A DNA stretch of 64,000 nucleotides from an uncultured Aeriscardovia sp. (GCA_903789525.1 CAIFER010000001.1:682001-746000); one strand, 5' to 3'; shown: positions 17,997-27,183, counted from the stretch's first letter. The notes: generated by a model not told the origin, from the letters alone. Numbers and translations are program-made.

Positions 17997-18932
17997 ATGT
18001 GGAAAAATAGATGGGTGATTTCTGACAACCTTGTCCACGATCGTTCACACTCCGCACTGGTGACAGTGGATTGTGGGAATACAACGATTTCTGCTACACA
18101 CATGATCGGTGGAAAAGTCATCCGCCGGCTCACATGTTCAACATCAGACGTTTTGGCCGCGAGCGCTACGGACCGCACGACGCAGCTCATTCACTTTTTT
18201 GCACCGTTGTTCCACCGCGCAGCTCACGCAGCAAGTACGGACAACACAGCCCTGCCCACCACGGCTAACGCAGTCAACTTCCGCGATATACCGGCAAGCG
18301 CGACAATCCTTTCAAGCGTTGTCCCCCAGCTCACATCATATCTCAGAGATGCACTGACACACTTTTCTCTTCCCGTCCTCCGCGTCGATCCAGCGCGTGC
18401 ATCCGATTGGGGGATCAACTTAGGATTGCCCGACCCACGCGAACTCGGGGAAGACTTGTTCGCCGATATTGCCGCCGTCTGCCTTCCTGAACCGGCCGCA
18501 TACCCAACGCTCATTGTCGATTGCGGAACCGCAGTCAAATTCATTCTCGTGACACGTCGCACATTTGCCGGTCTTGTCATCGCCCCAGGAATTGCCGCAA
18601 GCGCTCAGTCTTTGACTCGCACTGCAGCACAGCTTCCTGACTTTACCGTGAAGCGCCCGGCACATGTTCTCGGCAAAAACACGCTGGAGTGCATGCAATC
18701 CGGTGCATACTACGGAAGTCTGGGGATGATCACCGGCATTATTCACGCTATTACGCAGCAATCTCGTGCTCAGAGCGATCAAAAGGTTCACGTTATTGCA
18801 ACTGGTGGGGATGCGCCTCTCTTCGCGCATGACACTCAAGCGCAGGAGGTCATTGATACGTTTGACCCCAATCTCACCCACGTGGGACTTGCGCACATCG
18901 CTGATCAGCTCTTGACAGCGTCCTCAAACTGA
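17997..18932 (+). CDS. coaX: Type III pantothenate kinase-like protein
   Basis: 311-residue ASKHA-fold protein that should phosphorylate pantothenate, the first step of CoA synthesis. It shows VDCGNTT (Asp25) for phosphate binding, SSVVP, LGEDLFAD, VDCGTAVKF, PGIAAS and TGGDAPLF. Two motifs differ from the usual form: GxDR reads GEDL and GTATT reads GTAVK. The start is uncertain: the ATG at 17997 has no clear ribosome site, and a GTG near 18060 would fit the normal N-terminus better. It overlaps the convergent lipoprotein gene by 28 bp at its end. Kinase function is likely but the changed motif leaves some doubt. Confidence 0.78.
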   Translation: MWKNRWVISDNLVHDRSHSALVTVDCGNTTISATHMIGGKVIRRLTCSTSDVLAASATDRTTQLIHFFAPLFHRAAHAASTDNTALPTTANAVNFRDIPASATILSSVVPQLTSYLRDALTHFSLPVLRVDPARASDWGINLGLPDPRELGEDLFADIAAVCLPEPAAYPTLIVDCGTAVKFILVTRRTFAGLVIAPGIAASAQSLTRTAAQLPDFTVKRPAHVLGKNTLECMQSGAYYGSLGMITGIIHAITQQSRAQSDQKVHVIATGGDAPLFAHDTQAQEVIDTFDPNLTHVGLAHIADQLLTASSN

Positions 18933-19828
18933 GTCACAAGACTATTCATCCACGTGAGCAAATCCGAATAACGTGGAGGCATCGATTCTGTCAGGCGAAT
19001 AATCGGCGTGCGAGACTGCTGCGCAGCTGCTTCCAGCGATCGCGTCATAGAATTCTCCTCTTGCGTATTGAGGATCATTAATCGCGCACGATGAGAAGCC
19101 AGAAGATGACGGAATGATGCCAAATCAGATGGCGCCGGTTCCGAATCATTTTGGATAGCTTGCGTGTAACCGGTAGGCGTGATGTCGTGCAAACCGATAT
19201 CGCGTGCCAAATACCATGCCACTGCCTCAGTCGCAACGTAATCCGGCTGTGATCCCGCTTCGGTAGCGCGTCGCAGCGCGTTCATGCGGTTTTCAAGTTT
19301 CTGCTCTCGCACTAGCCACTGATGGTACCTGCGGTCAAAATATTGACGTGCAGAAGGACGCAATCGAGTGAGCGCAGCCGTATAATCGCGTGCCATCATC
19401 GTTCGAGCGTGCGCATTAAACCACAGATGCGGGTTTTGACCCACATGAACTCCGGCACTCTGAGCAGCACTGACAAGAATTTCCCCTGACTTGCGAACAG
19501 ATCGGGTCGCCCACTCGTCATATCCAGCCCCATTCACCATCTCGATATCCGCCGTATCTAGCGCTGCCACATCAGCAACTTGTGGCTCAAAACCGTGAGC
19601 GTCCACATTCGGGTTTGTCAAAATAGTCGTGAGCTCGACGTGATCTCCCCCAATATCGCGAGCAATCGAGCTCCATTGGTTAATGCTGACTGCGACACGC
19701 AGTTTTCCCGTGGCGCTCGATTGAGACCGCGCTACCCCACAACCAGCGAGAAGTACACACACAACCGCAACCAGCACTGTGATCAGACTGATCAGCTGTA
19801 CTCCCCGAGCACGATGCGAACGGATCAT
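18905..19828 (-). CDS. Metal-binding ABC transporter substrate lipoprotein (ZnuA/MntC-like)
   Basis: 308-residue cluster A-1 solute-binding protein, expected to be lipid-anchored and to bind Zn or Mn. The signal is SLITVLVAVVCVLLAGC with lipobox LAGC. Two metal-ligand positions are seen: His in NVDAHGFEP and His in NPHLWF. The third ligand, usually His in an xHxAFxY segment, is replaced in VATEAVAWYLA, where Glu could serve. The start at 19828 has AAGGAG at 8 bp. No permease or ATPase gene is nearby, so it would have to work with a transporter encoded elsewhere. rluA lies 74 bp upstream in the same orientation. Confidence 0.82.
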   Translation of the reverse strand: MIRSHRARGVQLISLITVLVAVVCVLLAGCGVARSQSSATGKLRVAVSINQWSSIARDIGGDHVELTTILTNPNVDAHGFEPQVADVAALDTADIEMVNGAGYDEWATRSVRKSGEILVSAAQSAGVHVGQNPHLWFNAHARTMMARDYTAALTRLRPSARQYFDRRYHQWLVREQKLENRMNALRRATEAGSQPDYVATEAVAWYLARDIGLHDITPTGYTQAIQNDSEPAPSDLASFRHLLASHRARLMILNTQEENSMTRSLEAAAQQSRTPIIRLTESMPPRYSDLLTWMNSLVTQFEDAVKS

Positions 19829-19902
19829 GAGCGACTCCTTCTGTCTGTGACTGTAATGGAGCAACATTAGTCAGACACTTGTCTTTTGCATGTCTGTGCG
19901 CC

Positions 19903-20724
19903 CTACAGCGGAATGCGTGAGGTAAACGTCCACTTCTCTCCACTGAGCGGATCAGTCATCTCAAGCGTACGTGCCACCAGGCGAAGCGGCGACAAAAAGT
20001 CATCGTAGCGACGCTCGACAATACGCGGGTACAGGTCATCGCCCACAATGGGACAGCCCAGGTCATTCATATGGACGCGCAGTTGATGCGTTTTGCCAGT
20101 AAGCGGATGCAAAACGTAGATGCGAGTACCCGGAAAACGTTCCAGGAGATTCCGATCGGCGGTCGTCAAGGCATCCTTCGGTTTGATGTCAACACGTGTA
20201 CGCGCATTCACCGGCGTATCGACACCAATCGGCTGCTCAAACGCCTGCAACACGCCAACTTTTTTGCAAATGTGCGATTCAATCGTCAGCGGAAAAGACA
20301 GCGCAGGTACTCCGGAATCACCAGGCATGCGTGGCGCAGGATCAATGTGTGCGTTCGAAGAGAAGGCATGACGTGGAATAGCTGGCGCTAAACATTCGTA
20401 CATTTTCCGGACGCGATGATGCTCAAAACACGTCTGATATGCACCGCGATCGTGACGATGCTTGACAAAGACGACGACACCAGCCGTCTGCCGATCAAGG
20501 CGGTGCGCTGGGCTCAAGTCTGGATTACTTGTTTGCTCACGCAATTGGATGAGAGCCGTCTGCCGATACCACATTCCTCGTGGCATCGTCGCCAAAAAGT
20601 GCGGCTTGTCAACGACGAGAACATGTTCATTTTCAAATAGCACATGACATGTGAACGGTATGTTCGGCTCATGGATGACAAACCGATGGCGTTTCAGCCC
20701 ATGCAAAACGGTGCGATCAGTCAT
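19903..20724 (-). CDS. RluA-family pseudouridine synthase
   Basis: 273-residue RNA pseudouridine synthase. The catalytic HRLDR motif (AHRLDRQTAGVVVFV, near 92-106) and the later GKTHQLRVHMNDLGCPIVGDDLYP are typical of the RluA/RluC/RluD group. The usual N-terminal S4 domain is absent, so the target may be an rRNA or tRNA site that does not need it. Its ATG overlaps the nnrD stop (ATGA), which implies translational coupling. The exact RNA target cannot be told from the sequence. Confidence 0.92.
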   Translation of the reverse strand: MTDRTVLHGLKRHRFVIHEPNIPFTCHVLFENEHVLVVDKPHFLATMPRGMWYRQTALIQLREQTSNPDLSPAHRLDRQTAGVVVFVKHRHDRGAYQTCFEHHRVRKMYECLAPAIPRHAFSSNAHIDPAPRMPGDSGVPALSFPLTIESHICKKVGVLQAFEQPIGVDTPVNARTRVDIKPKDALTTADRNLLERFPGTRIYVLHPLTGKTHQLRVHMNDLGCPIVGDDLYPRIVERRYDDFLSPLRLVARTLEMTDPLSGEKWTFTSRIPL

Positions 20725-22211
20725 GAGCGGCGGATTGAAGAAGTCAAATGCGTGGATTCCTGCATGAGCTGGTGACCGGCTGCGAGCACAGCACCGACAG
20801 CACGAGGAAGTGCTTGAGCAACGGTGAGCGCTGTGAGCGGATGACCCATCACATCGGCGTTCCCGGCCATTCCGAGTTGTTCGTTGATCGGCGATATGTG
20901 GGGATCGATCACACCTGATGCAATCCCTGCTGCATATCCATGCAGAAAAACTGCCAATGCCACAGCACGATTGAGTGCAACACGGCCGGTTGAGATCGCC
21001 ATCTTAAGCTGTCCCAAGATTGCTGCCATCACTCCAGCCAGCACATCACCTGTCCCAGCAGATGCGAGCCAATACGTTGGCGCAGTCACCTCAAGCGTCT
21101 CCCCTTGTGACGGCACAATCAAAGTGTGAGCGCCTTTGAGAACGACCGTGCACCCCAGGGCATCGCGCACACGTGTTGCCGCTGTTAGACGATCTGCATC
21201 TACTGTCTCATGCGTGGCATTCGGTTCGCCGAGCAAGCGAAGAATTCGTGCTAGTTCACCCGAGTGCGGTGTGATGACATACAATCGGCGGTTCCCCGTT
21301 CCCTCGCTGACGCGTCGAGTACGCACAATCGAAGCATGAACTGCCGGTGACTCTTGAGCACGCGTTTGCTCAGCTCGGCTCCGTTGCAAAAAGCCCTCAG
21401 GATCTTGAGATGAAAAACCGTTGTATCCAGCTGCATTAAATCGCAGAATTCCAGGGAGCGGATGCGAAGCATCAACTGAGCGGTCTGCAGAACGAGGACG
21501 CTGAGGACGCGATGAATCCGATTGGTGCTGAGTGCTGATACCAGTAGGAGCGTCCGAACCGGTCGAAGCTGTTTCAGCCGCAAGGACTTGTTCATGACGC
21601 TGTGCACGATCTGAATCGGTGACGAGACGAGCGAGCGCTGCTGATGCGGTCGGCATATCTCGTGTACTTTCAACAGAACCGCCATCGTCATCGCGATCAA
21701 CAGATTCATGCGCTTGATCACCTGAGAGAGCTGAATGACCGGAACTCTCCTCCTCAGCATGCGACGCCTGAGCCGCGAGCGCACGGTGAACAAATTCGGT
21801 CAGTGCACCAGCATCGACGACACGGATAGCCGGCACATCGCCGCGTTCAAGACCTGCCGTCTCCTGCTGGCTCGAGGCTGGATCCAACAGGGCGAGCAGA
21901 GCACGAGCACGCGGATCATTCTCATCGATCCCGTCCATACCCGAACCGATCGCCCATGCGTCTGCTGAGCCCAATCCGAGCACAACCTCTGGCTGCCGCT
22001 CCAAAATAAGCCGACCGCACACATCCGGACCAACATAACGCACATATCCGGCCCCAGACTGCTCTGCGGCCACCGTCCCAAGAACAGCAGCACCCGGATA
22101 ACGAGCAGAACCTGTCATGAGCCCGACGACTCCACGCGTGTATTTGGAATCATTTGTCGTTGGCGCTTGCAAGATTCCTGCGGCATCGCGAATTCCAAAC
22201 CGCTGAGGCAT
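20721..22211 (-). CDS. nnrD: ADP-dependent NAD(P)H-hydrate dehydratase with large insertion
   Basis: 496-residue ribokinase-fold enzyme that repairs hydrated NAD(P)H. It has the N-terminal GVVGLMTGSARYPGAAVLG, LGLGSAD, VVDAGAL (Asp133), ITPHSGELARIL (314-322), VVLKGAHTLIV and SAGTGDVLAGVMAAILGQ. The epimerase domain often fused to it is missing. Between VVDAGAL and TPHSGEL the normal spacing is a few dozen residues; here it is 180, filled by a low-complexity acidic, Ser/Gln/Arg-rich stretch (about 145-305), probably a disordered surface loop. The ATG at 22211 has AAGGAG upstream. It overlaps rluA by 4 bp. Confidence 0.9.
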   Translation of the reverse strand: MPQRFGIRDAAGILQAPTTNDSKYTRGVVGLMTGSARYPGAAVLGTVAAEQSGAGYVRYVGPDVCGRLILERQPEVVLGLGSADAWAIGSGMDGIDENDPRARALLALLDPASSQQETAGLERGDVPAIRVVDAGALTEFVHRALAAQASHAEEESSGHSALSGDQAHESVDRDDDGGSVESTRDMPTASAALARLVTDSDRAQRHEQVLAAETASTGSDAPTGISTQHQSDSSRPQRPRSADRSVDASHPLPGILRFNAAGYNGFSSQDPEGFLQRSRAEQTRAQESPAVHASIVRTRRVSEGTGNRRLYVITPHSGELARILRLLGEPNATHETVDADRLTAATRVRDALGCTVVLKGAHTLIVPSQGETLEVTAPTYWLASAGTGDVLAGVMAAILGQLKMAISTGRVALNRAVALAVFLHGYAAGIASGVIDPHISPINEQLGMAGNADVMGHPLTALTVAQALPRAVGAVLAAGHQLMQESTHLTSSIRRS

Positions 22212-22282
22212 CGAAATGTGCTCCTTCCAGCCAGCTGACACCATTAACTGAGCCCGGTAGACTCAGCGAGTGCAACGCTCTC

Positions 22283-22308
22283 TTCGACTGACTTATTCGA
22301 CTGTCACT
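22283..22308 (-). repeat. 13-bp tandem repeat at glmS stop
   Basis: TTCGACTG occurs at 22283-22290 and 22296-22303, giving a 13-bp period that brackets the glmS TAA (22293-22295). The rest of each copy has diverged. Confidence 0.5.
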
Positions 22309-24179
22309 GACTTAGCCAAATTACGTGGCTTGTCAACATCGTTGCCCTTGGCCATCGCCATATACATCGCGAACAGCTGAAGCGGAACAACGTCAACGAG
22401 TGGGCTCATGAGCGTTGGGCATTCTGGACGCCAAAAGACAACATCTGCATACTCGGCAGCCTTACGATCACCGACCTCAGCGACAGCAATCGTATCGGCA
22501 CCGCGCGCTTTGACCTCTTCGACATTCGAAATCACCTTGTTATGAAGCACGTTACGCCCACGCGGTGATGGAACAATGACCACAATCGGCGTACCTTCAT
22601 CCACAAGTGCGATCGGGCCATGCTTGAGCTCACCGGCCGCAAAGCCTTCAGAGAACGTGTACGAGACTTCCTTCAGCTTCAGTGCACCTTCAAGTGCGAC
22701 CGGATAGCCCACGTAACGACCTAGGAAGAGGAATGCCTTCGACGAAACCATCTTCTGGGCGGTCTTCTTGATCGTATCGACGTCATGATCGAGCACCCAC
22801 TGAATCTTCTTCGGCATTGCGCGCAACGCATTCAGCTGCGTCTCGATCTCGTCCTTGAACATGATTCCGCGCACTTGTGCCAAATACAGACCCAGCAGAT
22901 ACGCGGCTGCAATCTGAGCGACAAACGCCTTCGTGGAAGCGACCGCGACCTCCGGGCCCGCGTGCGTATACAACACCGCGTCAGACTCACGCGGAATCGA
23001 CGATCCTTGCGTATTGCAGATCGCCAGCACCTTCGAACCTTGTTCGCGTGCATGACGGATCGCCATGAGGGTGTCCATCGTCTCGCCCGACTGGGAAATC
23101 GCTACCACGAGCGTGCGCGGAGTCAAAATCGGATCACGATACCGGAACTCGTGAGCCAGTTCCACTTCGACCGGAATCCTGCACCAATGCTCTACCGCAT
23201 AGCGCGCAACAAGGCCTGCATACGATGCTGTTCCGCACGCCACGACGATGATCTTGTCAATCGACCGCAACTCATCGACGCTAATATGCAACTCATCAAG
23301 CTTGATCCTGCCATCCAGATCAAAGCGACCCATGAGCGTTTGTGAAACAGCCTCCGGATCCTCATGAATTTCCTTATCCATGAAGCTCGGCCAACCGCCC
23401 TTTTCTGCGGCGGACGCATCCCAATCGACAGTGAAATGACGTGGCGTAACAGGATGCCCATCGAAATCAGTGACAGTGACGTGATCGCCCTCAATCTCGA
23501 CCGCTTCATCCTGACCGATCTCGATTGCCTGATGCGTGTATGCCACAAATGCAGCTACATCAGAGCCGAGGAACGATTCGCCCTTGCCGACACCAATGAC
23601 GAGCGGGGAATCATGACGAGAACCGACCACAATGGACGGCTGACGCACATCAATAGCCAACAGCGTAAAAGTTCCTGTCAGCATCTTCGACGTGCGACGC
23701 AATGCTTCGAACAGATCTGGCTTGCCCGTCTGCGCAATGATCTGATTGGCAACCTTGCCAAGGAGCTTTGCAGCGACTTCGGTGTCCGTATCTGAGACGA
23801 ACGAATAGCCTTCCGTCTCGAGATCGAACTTGAGCTTATTCGCGTTCTCGATAATGCCGTTATGAATGAGGGCGATCTTGCCATCTTGGCTCATATGTGG
23901 ATGCGCATTCACATCGCTTGGCTCACCATTCGTTGCCCACCTGGTATGGCCAATGCCGACAGTTCCTTCTGGAAGTGGGTGACGCTTCAAGGCAGCTTTG
24001 AGGTTATTCAGGCGACCTGCCTTCTTCTCATAAGCGACCTGATCCATTCCCGGTGAAACTATCGCCACACCTGCTGAGTCATAGCCGCGATATTCCAATC
24101 GCTGAAGACCCTGCAAGCACACTTCAAGTGGACGATTTGACGGGTTCATGGGTCCCGCGTACCCAATAATTCCACACAT
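22293..24179 (-). CDS. glmS: Glutamine-fructose-6-phosphate aminotransferase
   Basis: 628-residue enzyme that makes glucosamine-6-phosphate from fructose-6-phosphate and glutamine, the first committed step to peptidoglycan amino sugars. It begins MCGIIGYAG, with Cys2 as the glutaminase nucleophile after Met removal. GHTRWATNGEPSDVNAHPH and RHDSPLVIGVG belong to the glutaminase domain. Two SIS domains follow (VACGTASYAG, ISQSGETMDTLMA, ELKHGPIALVDEGTP) and the end DKPRNLAKSVTVE is canonical. nnrD lies 81 bp downstream. No glmS ribozyme is visible upstream. Confidence 0.98.
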   Translation of the reverse strand: MCGIIGYAGPMNPSNRPLEVCLQGLQRLEYRGYDSAGVAIVSPGMDQVAYEKKAGRLNNLKAALKRHPLPEGTVGIGHTRWATNGEPSDVNAHPHMSQDGKIALIHNGIIENANKLKFDLETEGYSFVSDTDTEVAAKLLGKVANQIIAQTGKPDLFEALRRTSKMLTGTFTLLAIDVRQPSIVVGSRHDSPLVIGVGKGESFLGSDVAAFVAYTHQAIEIGQDEAVEIEGDHVTVTDFDGHPVTPRHFTVDWDASAAEKGGWPSFMDKEIHEDPEAVSQTLMGRFDLDGRIKLDELHISVDELRSIDKIIVVACGTASYAGLVARYAVEHWCRIPVEVELAHEFRYRDPILTPRTLVVAISQSGETMDTLMAIRHAREQGSKVLAICNTQGSSIPRESDAVLYTHAGPEVAVASTKAFVAQIAAAYLLGLYLAQVRGIMFKDEIETQLNALRAMPKKIQWVLDHDVDTIKKTAQKMVSSKAFLFLGRYVGYPVALEGALKLKEVSYTFSEGFAAGELKHGPIALVDEGTPIVVIVPSPRGRNVLHNKVISNVEEVKARGADTIAVAEVGDRKAAEYADVVFWRPECPTLMSPLVDVVPLQLFAMYMAMAKGNDVDKPRNLAKSVTVE

Positions 24180-24214
24180 ACGAACAAGTCTATGCGATAT
24201 TCAGACGAGCACTA

Positions 24215-24712
24215 TTAGCCACGAGCTGACCAATCACGTAAATTTTTCAAACGCATTGCTCGTTGCATAGCCCGCTTATCCTCTGCTTCCTTCAGTGCAG
24301 CGCGTTTGTCGTATTCGCGCTTGCCCTTCGCGAGAGCTACCTCGAGCTTGACACGCCCATCCTCATTAAAATACAAGCTCAAAGGAATGAGCGCCTCACC
24401 CTTCGCCTGAACAGCCTGTGCGAGCTTATTGATCTGACGGCGATGCATGAGCAGCTTGCGTTTGCGCCGAGGAGCATGATTCGTCCACGTTCCGTCGAGA
24501 TACTCGGGAATATTGGCATTCTCGAGCCACAGCTCCCCTTGCTTACTGACGGACACGAACGATTGCGCAAGCGATGCTCGACCTTCACGCAACGACTTGA
24601 CTTCCGTACCCGTCAGCACCAAACCGGCTTCTTGAGTGGACTCGATCGTGTAATCGTGACGAGCGCGCCGATTTGTAGCGATCGTACGGACTTCGTTTTT
24701 CTTCTGCGCCAT
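24215..24712 (-). CDS. smpB: SsrA-binding protein
   Basis: 165-residue SmpB, the partner of tmRNA in rescue of stalled ribosomes. It has IATNRRARHDYTIE, GTEVKSLREGRASL, PRRKRKLLMHRRQI and the basic tail KREYDKRAALKE. The start at 24712 (MAQKKNEV) is the usual one, with GGTAAAG upstream; the longer in-frame reading has no homology. It lies 28 bp after the CHAP gene. No tmRNA gene is seen beside it. Confidence 0.97.
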   Translation of the reverse strand: MAQKKNEVRTIATNRRARHDYTIESTQEAGLVLTGTEVKSLREGRASLAQSFVSVSKQGELWLENANIPEYLDGTWTNHAPRRKRKLLMHRRQINKLAQAVQAKGEALIPLSLYFNEDGRVKLEVALAKGKREYDKRAALKEAEDKRAMQRAMRLKNLRDWSARG

Positions 24713-24720
24713 AACTTTAC

Positions 24721-24752
24721 CGATGAAATGAATGAATAGATTAATGAATGAA
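24721..24752 (-). repeat. 16-bp tandem duplication across CHAP gene stop
   Basis: On the coding strand TTCATTCATTAATCTA is followed directly by TTCATTCATTTCATCG; the first ten bases are identical. The first copy holds the TAA stop of the CHAP protein gene; the second lies in the spacer before smpB. Confidence 0.65.
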
Positions 24753-26132
24753 CCAATGACCGGCGATTGCCCGAATACGTGTGATAGGACGACCGTGCAA
24801 CGTTGAACCACATTCAGACGTGGTCACAGTCCCATTGCCATTGACACGTTCAACAACGCCGACGTGGCCATAAATCGGGCTGGCGCCATCTTGACCAGGT
24901 GCAAAGACAATAATGGCTCCCACACTCGGCGTGTGATCGACACGATATCCACGTGCACGAGCGGAATCAGCCCACTGACCACCGTTGCCAAAGTACGAAT
25001 CGCACGGCAAACCGAGCTGATGACGGCGCACATATACCCACCAAGTGCACTGCGAGAACGGATAGGAAACATGGGTTGGACGTGAAGGCCGCCAAGCCGG
25101 TCGAGAAGGATGCCATGCCGGACGAGACGGACGATATGAGGAATGGTGATAACCGCCACGATGCACGACTTGCCGAGCCGGATGCCACGTTCTTCCCTGA
25201 CCGCGTGATGCCAAACTTGCTGCATGACGCGCTGCCTGAACGCGCTGAGCATTCCACTGCTGGCTCATGGAATCAAGCTGTGACTGCAGAAAGACTGCAT
25301 TTGCGGCTTCCTGCGCTGAGCTCGACTTCAGCTGTGACTTCTGCGCCTCAAGCTGAGAGCGCCGCTGTTGACCCTGATCCAACAGTGCTTGCAAACGCTT
25401 CTGCTGCGCTGCTGCATCAGCCTGCGCCTTCTGTGCTGCAGCATTCTGCTGATCTGCTTGAACTTTAAGCTGTGCAACCTGATGCGTGATTGCTACTAAA
25501 CGCTGCTCGCGATTCGTAGACAGTGACAAATCTTGTGCACTATTGTCCGCCACCGTCGCTTCCGAGCGCGACAGGGCCGCCTGCGACTGCATTGAATCGA
25601 TGAAATCCTTCGTAGAGCGCGAACCCATGACGACGGACAGCGTATCGGATGTGTTCGAGCCGTGCAGTGAATCACGTGCTACCTCAGCAAGGGCGGCATG
25701 CGCATCGTCGTAATTCTTACCGGTTTGACGGATTTTCGCCTTGAGATCTGCTTCGTCTTTTTGCGCCGCACTGAGCCGTGCAGCTGCATTCTGAGCATTG
25801 AGCTGGGCTTGTGCCGCCTGCTGTGTTGCATTATCTGACGCCTGTTGAGCAGCCGGAATCTGATTATTGTTCAGATCATCAAGCTGAATAATCTGATTTT
25901 GCAGTGACGCACTGACGCCCGACAGCTGTGACCGCAACCGTGCCGCCCGAGCTTTAGAATTCTGGGCACGTACACGTGCGGAATTGAGCTGCCCATACGT
26001 GACTGCTTCAGCTTGTGGAACCGGTCCACCTGCCATCATTCCACAAGGAACAATTAACGCTGCAAGTGAAGCGCACAACGCAACTCCCATGCGCAGAGGC
26101 CGGCGCTGAGCGCTCTTCTTCATGCGAAACAT
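24741..26132 (-). CDS. Secreted coiled-coil CHAP peptidoglycan hydrolase
   Basis: 463-residue secreted protein built like the FtsEX-controlled hydrolase PcsB. The N-terminal signal (GVALCASLAALIVPCGMM, about 15-32) precedes a long coiled coil rich in Gln/Ala (about 45-300), a basic Pro/His/Trp linker with PSRPAWHPSRPAW repeats (about 320-350) and a CHAP amidase/endopeptidase domain with FSQCTWWVY (catalytic Cys) and YGHVGVVE (catalytic His). It follows ftsX by about 130 bp, and the coiled coil is the expected contact to the FtsX external loop. Role: cutting septal peptidoglycan during division. The ATG at 26132 has AAGAAGG upstream. Confidence 0.92.
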   Translation of the reverse strand: MFRMKKSAQRRPLRMGVALCASLAALIVPCGMMAGGPVPQAEAVTYGQLNSARVRAQNSKARAARLRSQLSGVSASLQNQIIQLDDLNNNQIPAAQQASDNATQQAAQAQLNAQNAAARLSAAQKDEADLKAKIRQTGKNYDDAHAALAEVARDSLHGSNTSDTLSVVMGSRSTKDFIDSMQSQAALSRSEATVADNSAQDLSLSTNREQRLVAITHQVAQLKVQADQQNAAAQKAQADAAAQQKRLQALLDQGQQRRSQLEAQKSQLKSSSAQEAANAVFLQSQLDSMSQQWNAQRVQAARHAASLASRGQGRTWHPARQVVHRGGYHHSSYRPSRPAWHPSRPAWRPSRPTHVSYPFSQCTWWVYVRRHQLGLPCDSYFGNGGQWADSARARGYRVDHTPSVGAIIVFAPGQDGASPIYGHVGVVERVNGNGTVTTSECGSTLHGRPITRIRAIAGHWFIH

Positions 26133-26222
26133 CAAGCTTGTGCCCTTCTTTCTTCTCCAGCGAATAGACGAGTTTCTCCTTCTGCCATCATAAGGGATGA
26201 CAGTGAGGAACTACGCCTTCAG

Positions 26223-26274
26223 GCGATTAACGCTCACGATCACCGCTGGCGATCACCGCTGACGATCACACCTG
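26223..26274 (-). repeat. Four tandem 13-bp copies spanning ftsX stop
   Basis: On the coding strand the units are CAGGTGTGATCGT, CAGCGGTGATCGC, CAGCGGTGATCGT and GAGCGTTAATCGC. The first contains the last two ftsX bases groups and its TGA stop; the others continue into the spacer before the CHAP gene. Units 2 and 3 differ at one base. Confidence 0.8.
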
Positions 26275-27183
26275 CAAATAGCGGCGCAGCGATACCCACG
26301 ACGAAATAACAGAAATCGCGATGGCCCCGATAATCAAGAATGGTGAAATGAGCCAGACAGTCCGAATAGTGATGAGATTGATCCAGCTGACTGACGACGA
26401 GAGCCATCCTGTAACAAATACTTGAACGATCGCTGCTAACGAGAGCACTGCCAACACTGAACCGAACAGTGCCGCCAGCGCTCCTTCAAGAATGAAAGGC
26501 ATACGAATCGTCCAATTTGACGCTCCGACAAGCCGCTCAATCTCTGTCTCTTCCTTCCGGTTGGCTGCACTCATACGAATCGTCGTTCCGGTAAGCAAAA
26601 TGGCGACGAGAATCATGACCGCTGCGAGCACAATCGTGACGACAGTTGCTGAATTGAGGATGCGGAAGACCGGTTCAAAGATCTGCCGCTGATCGACAAC
26701 CTCTTCCACGCCTTGCCGTCCTGACAGCACCTGCGAAACCTCTTGATAGCGTTGCGGATTCTTAAGCTTCAGCCTCAACGAATCCTGCATGTCCGCTGCC
26801 GTCAGAGTCCGACCGTGATACACACCGCCTGGATATTGCTTCGTAAACGTATTCTTGAAGAACTCTTCGCGCGACACATACGTCGTCTTCTGTACTGCAT
26901 CTGACAGCTGCGTCTGGATGGTGTTTTCGATCGACGCGATCTGTTCCTGCGTCGGAGCTTTGCCGGTCGCACACGTGACTGCTTGCGACTGGCCATCCGG
27001 GCACAGCCATGCGACGACCTCAACCTTGTCATACCACTGCGCCTGAGCCTTACTGACTTGTGCCTGCAAGAGGACAGATGCGCCGATAAACAGGAAAGAG
27101 ATAAATGTGACGAGAGTCACCGACACGATCATGGAAACGTTGCGGCGAATGGATTGGAAAGTTTCTGAGACGACAAAACGCAT
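26266..27183 (-). CDS. ftsX: Cell division protein FtsX
   Basis: 305-residue permease-like partner of FtsE. It has a cytosolic start MRFVVSETFQSIRRN, a first membrane helix (MIVSVTLVTFISFLFIGASVLL, about 18-40), an external domain (about 45-175) that should bind the coiled coil of the CHAP hydrolase, and three C-terminal helices (near 178-200, 228-255 and 275-298). Loss of ATP-driven coupling would stop regulated septal hydrolysis. Its ATG overlaps the ftsE stop by one base. Its stop codon is embedded in four 13-bp tandem copies. Confidence 0.96.
   Translation of the reverse strand: MRFVVSETFQSIRRNVSMIVSVTLVTFISFLFIGASVLLQAQVSKAQAQWYDKVEVVAWLCPDGQSQAVTCATGKAPTQEQIASIENTIQTQLSDAVQKTTYVSREEFFKNTFTKQYPGGVYHGRTLTAADMQDSLRLKLKNPQRYQEVSQVLSGRQGVEEVVDQRQIFEPVFRILNSATVVTIVLAAVMILVAILLTGTTIRMSAANRKEETEIERLVGASNWTIRMPFILEGALAALFGSVLAVLSLAAIVQVFVTGWLSSSVSWINLITIRTVWLISPFLIIGAIAISVISSWVSLRRYLQV

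Noticed and set aside
17935-18084. 50-residue N-terminal extension of the dgt protein
   Set aside because: The internal ATG at 17934 has a perfect ribosome site and the extension has no homology and reads against coaX.
24180-24214. tmRNA gene beside smpB
   Set aside because: The gap is only 35 bp and has no tRNA-like ends.
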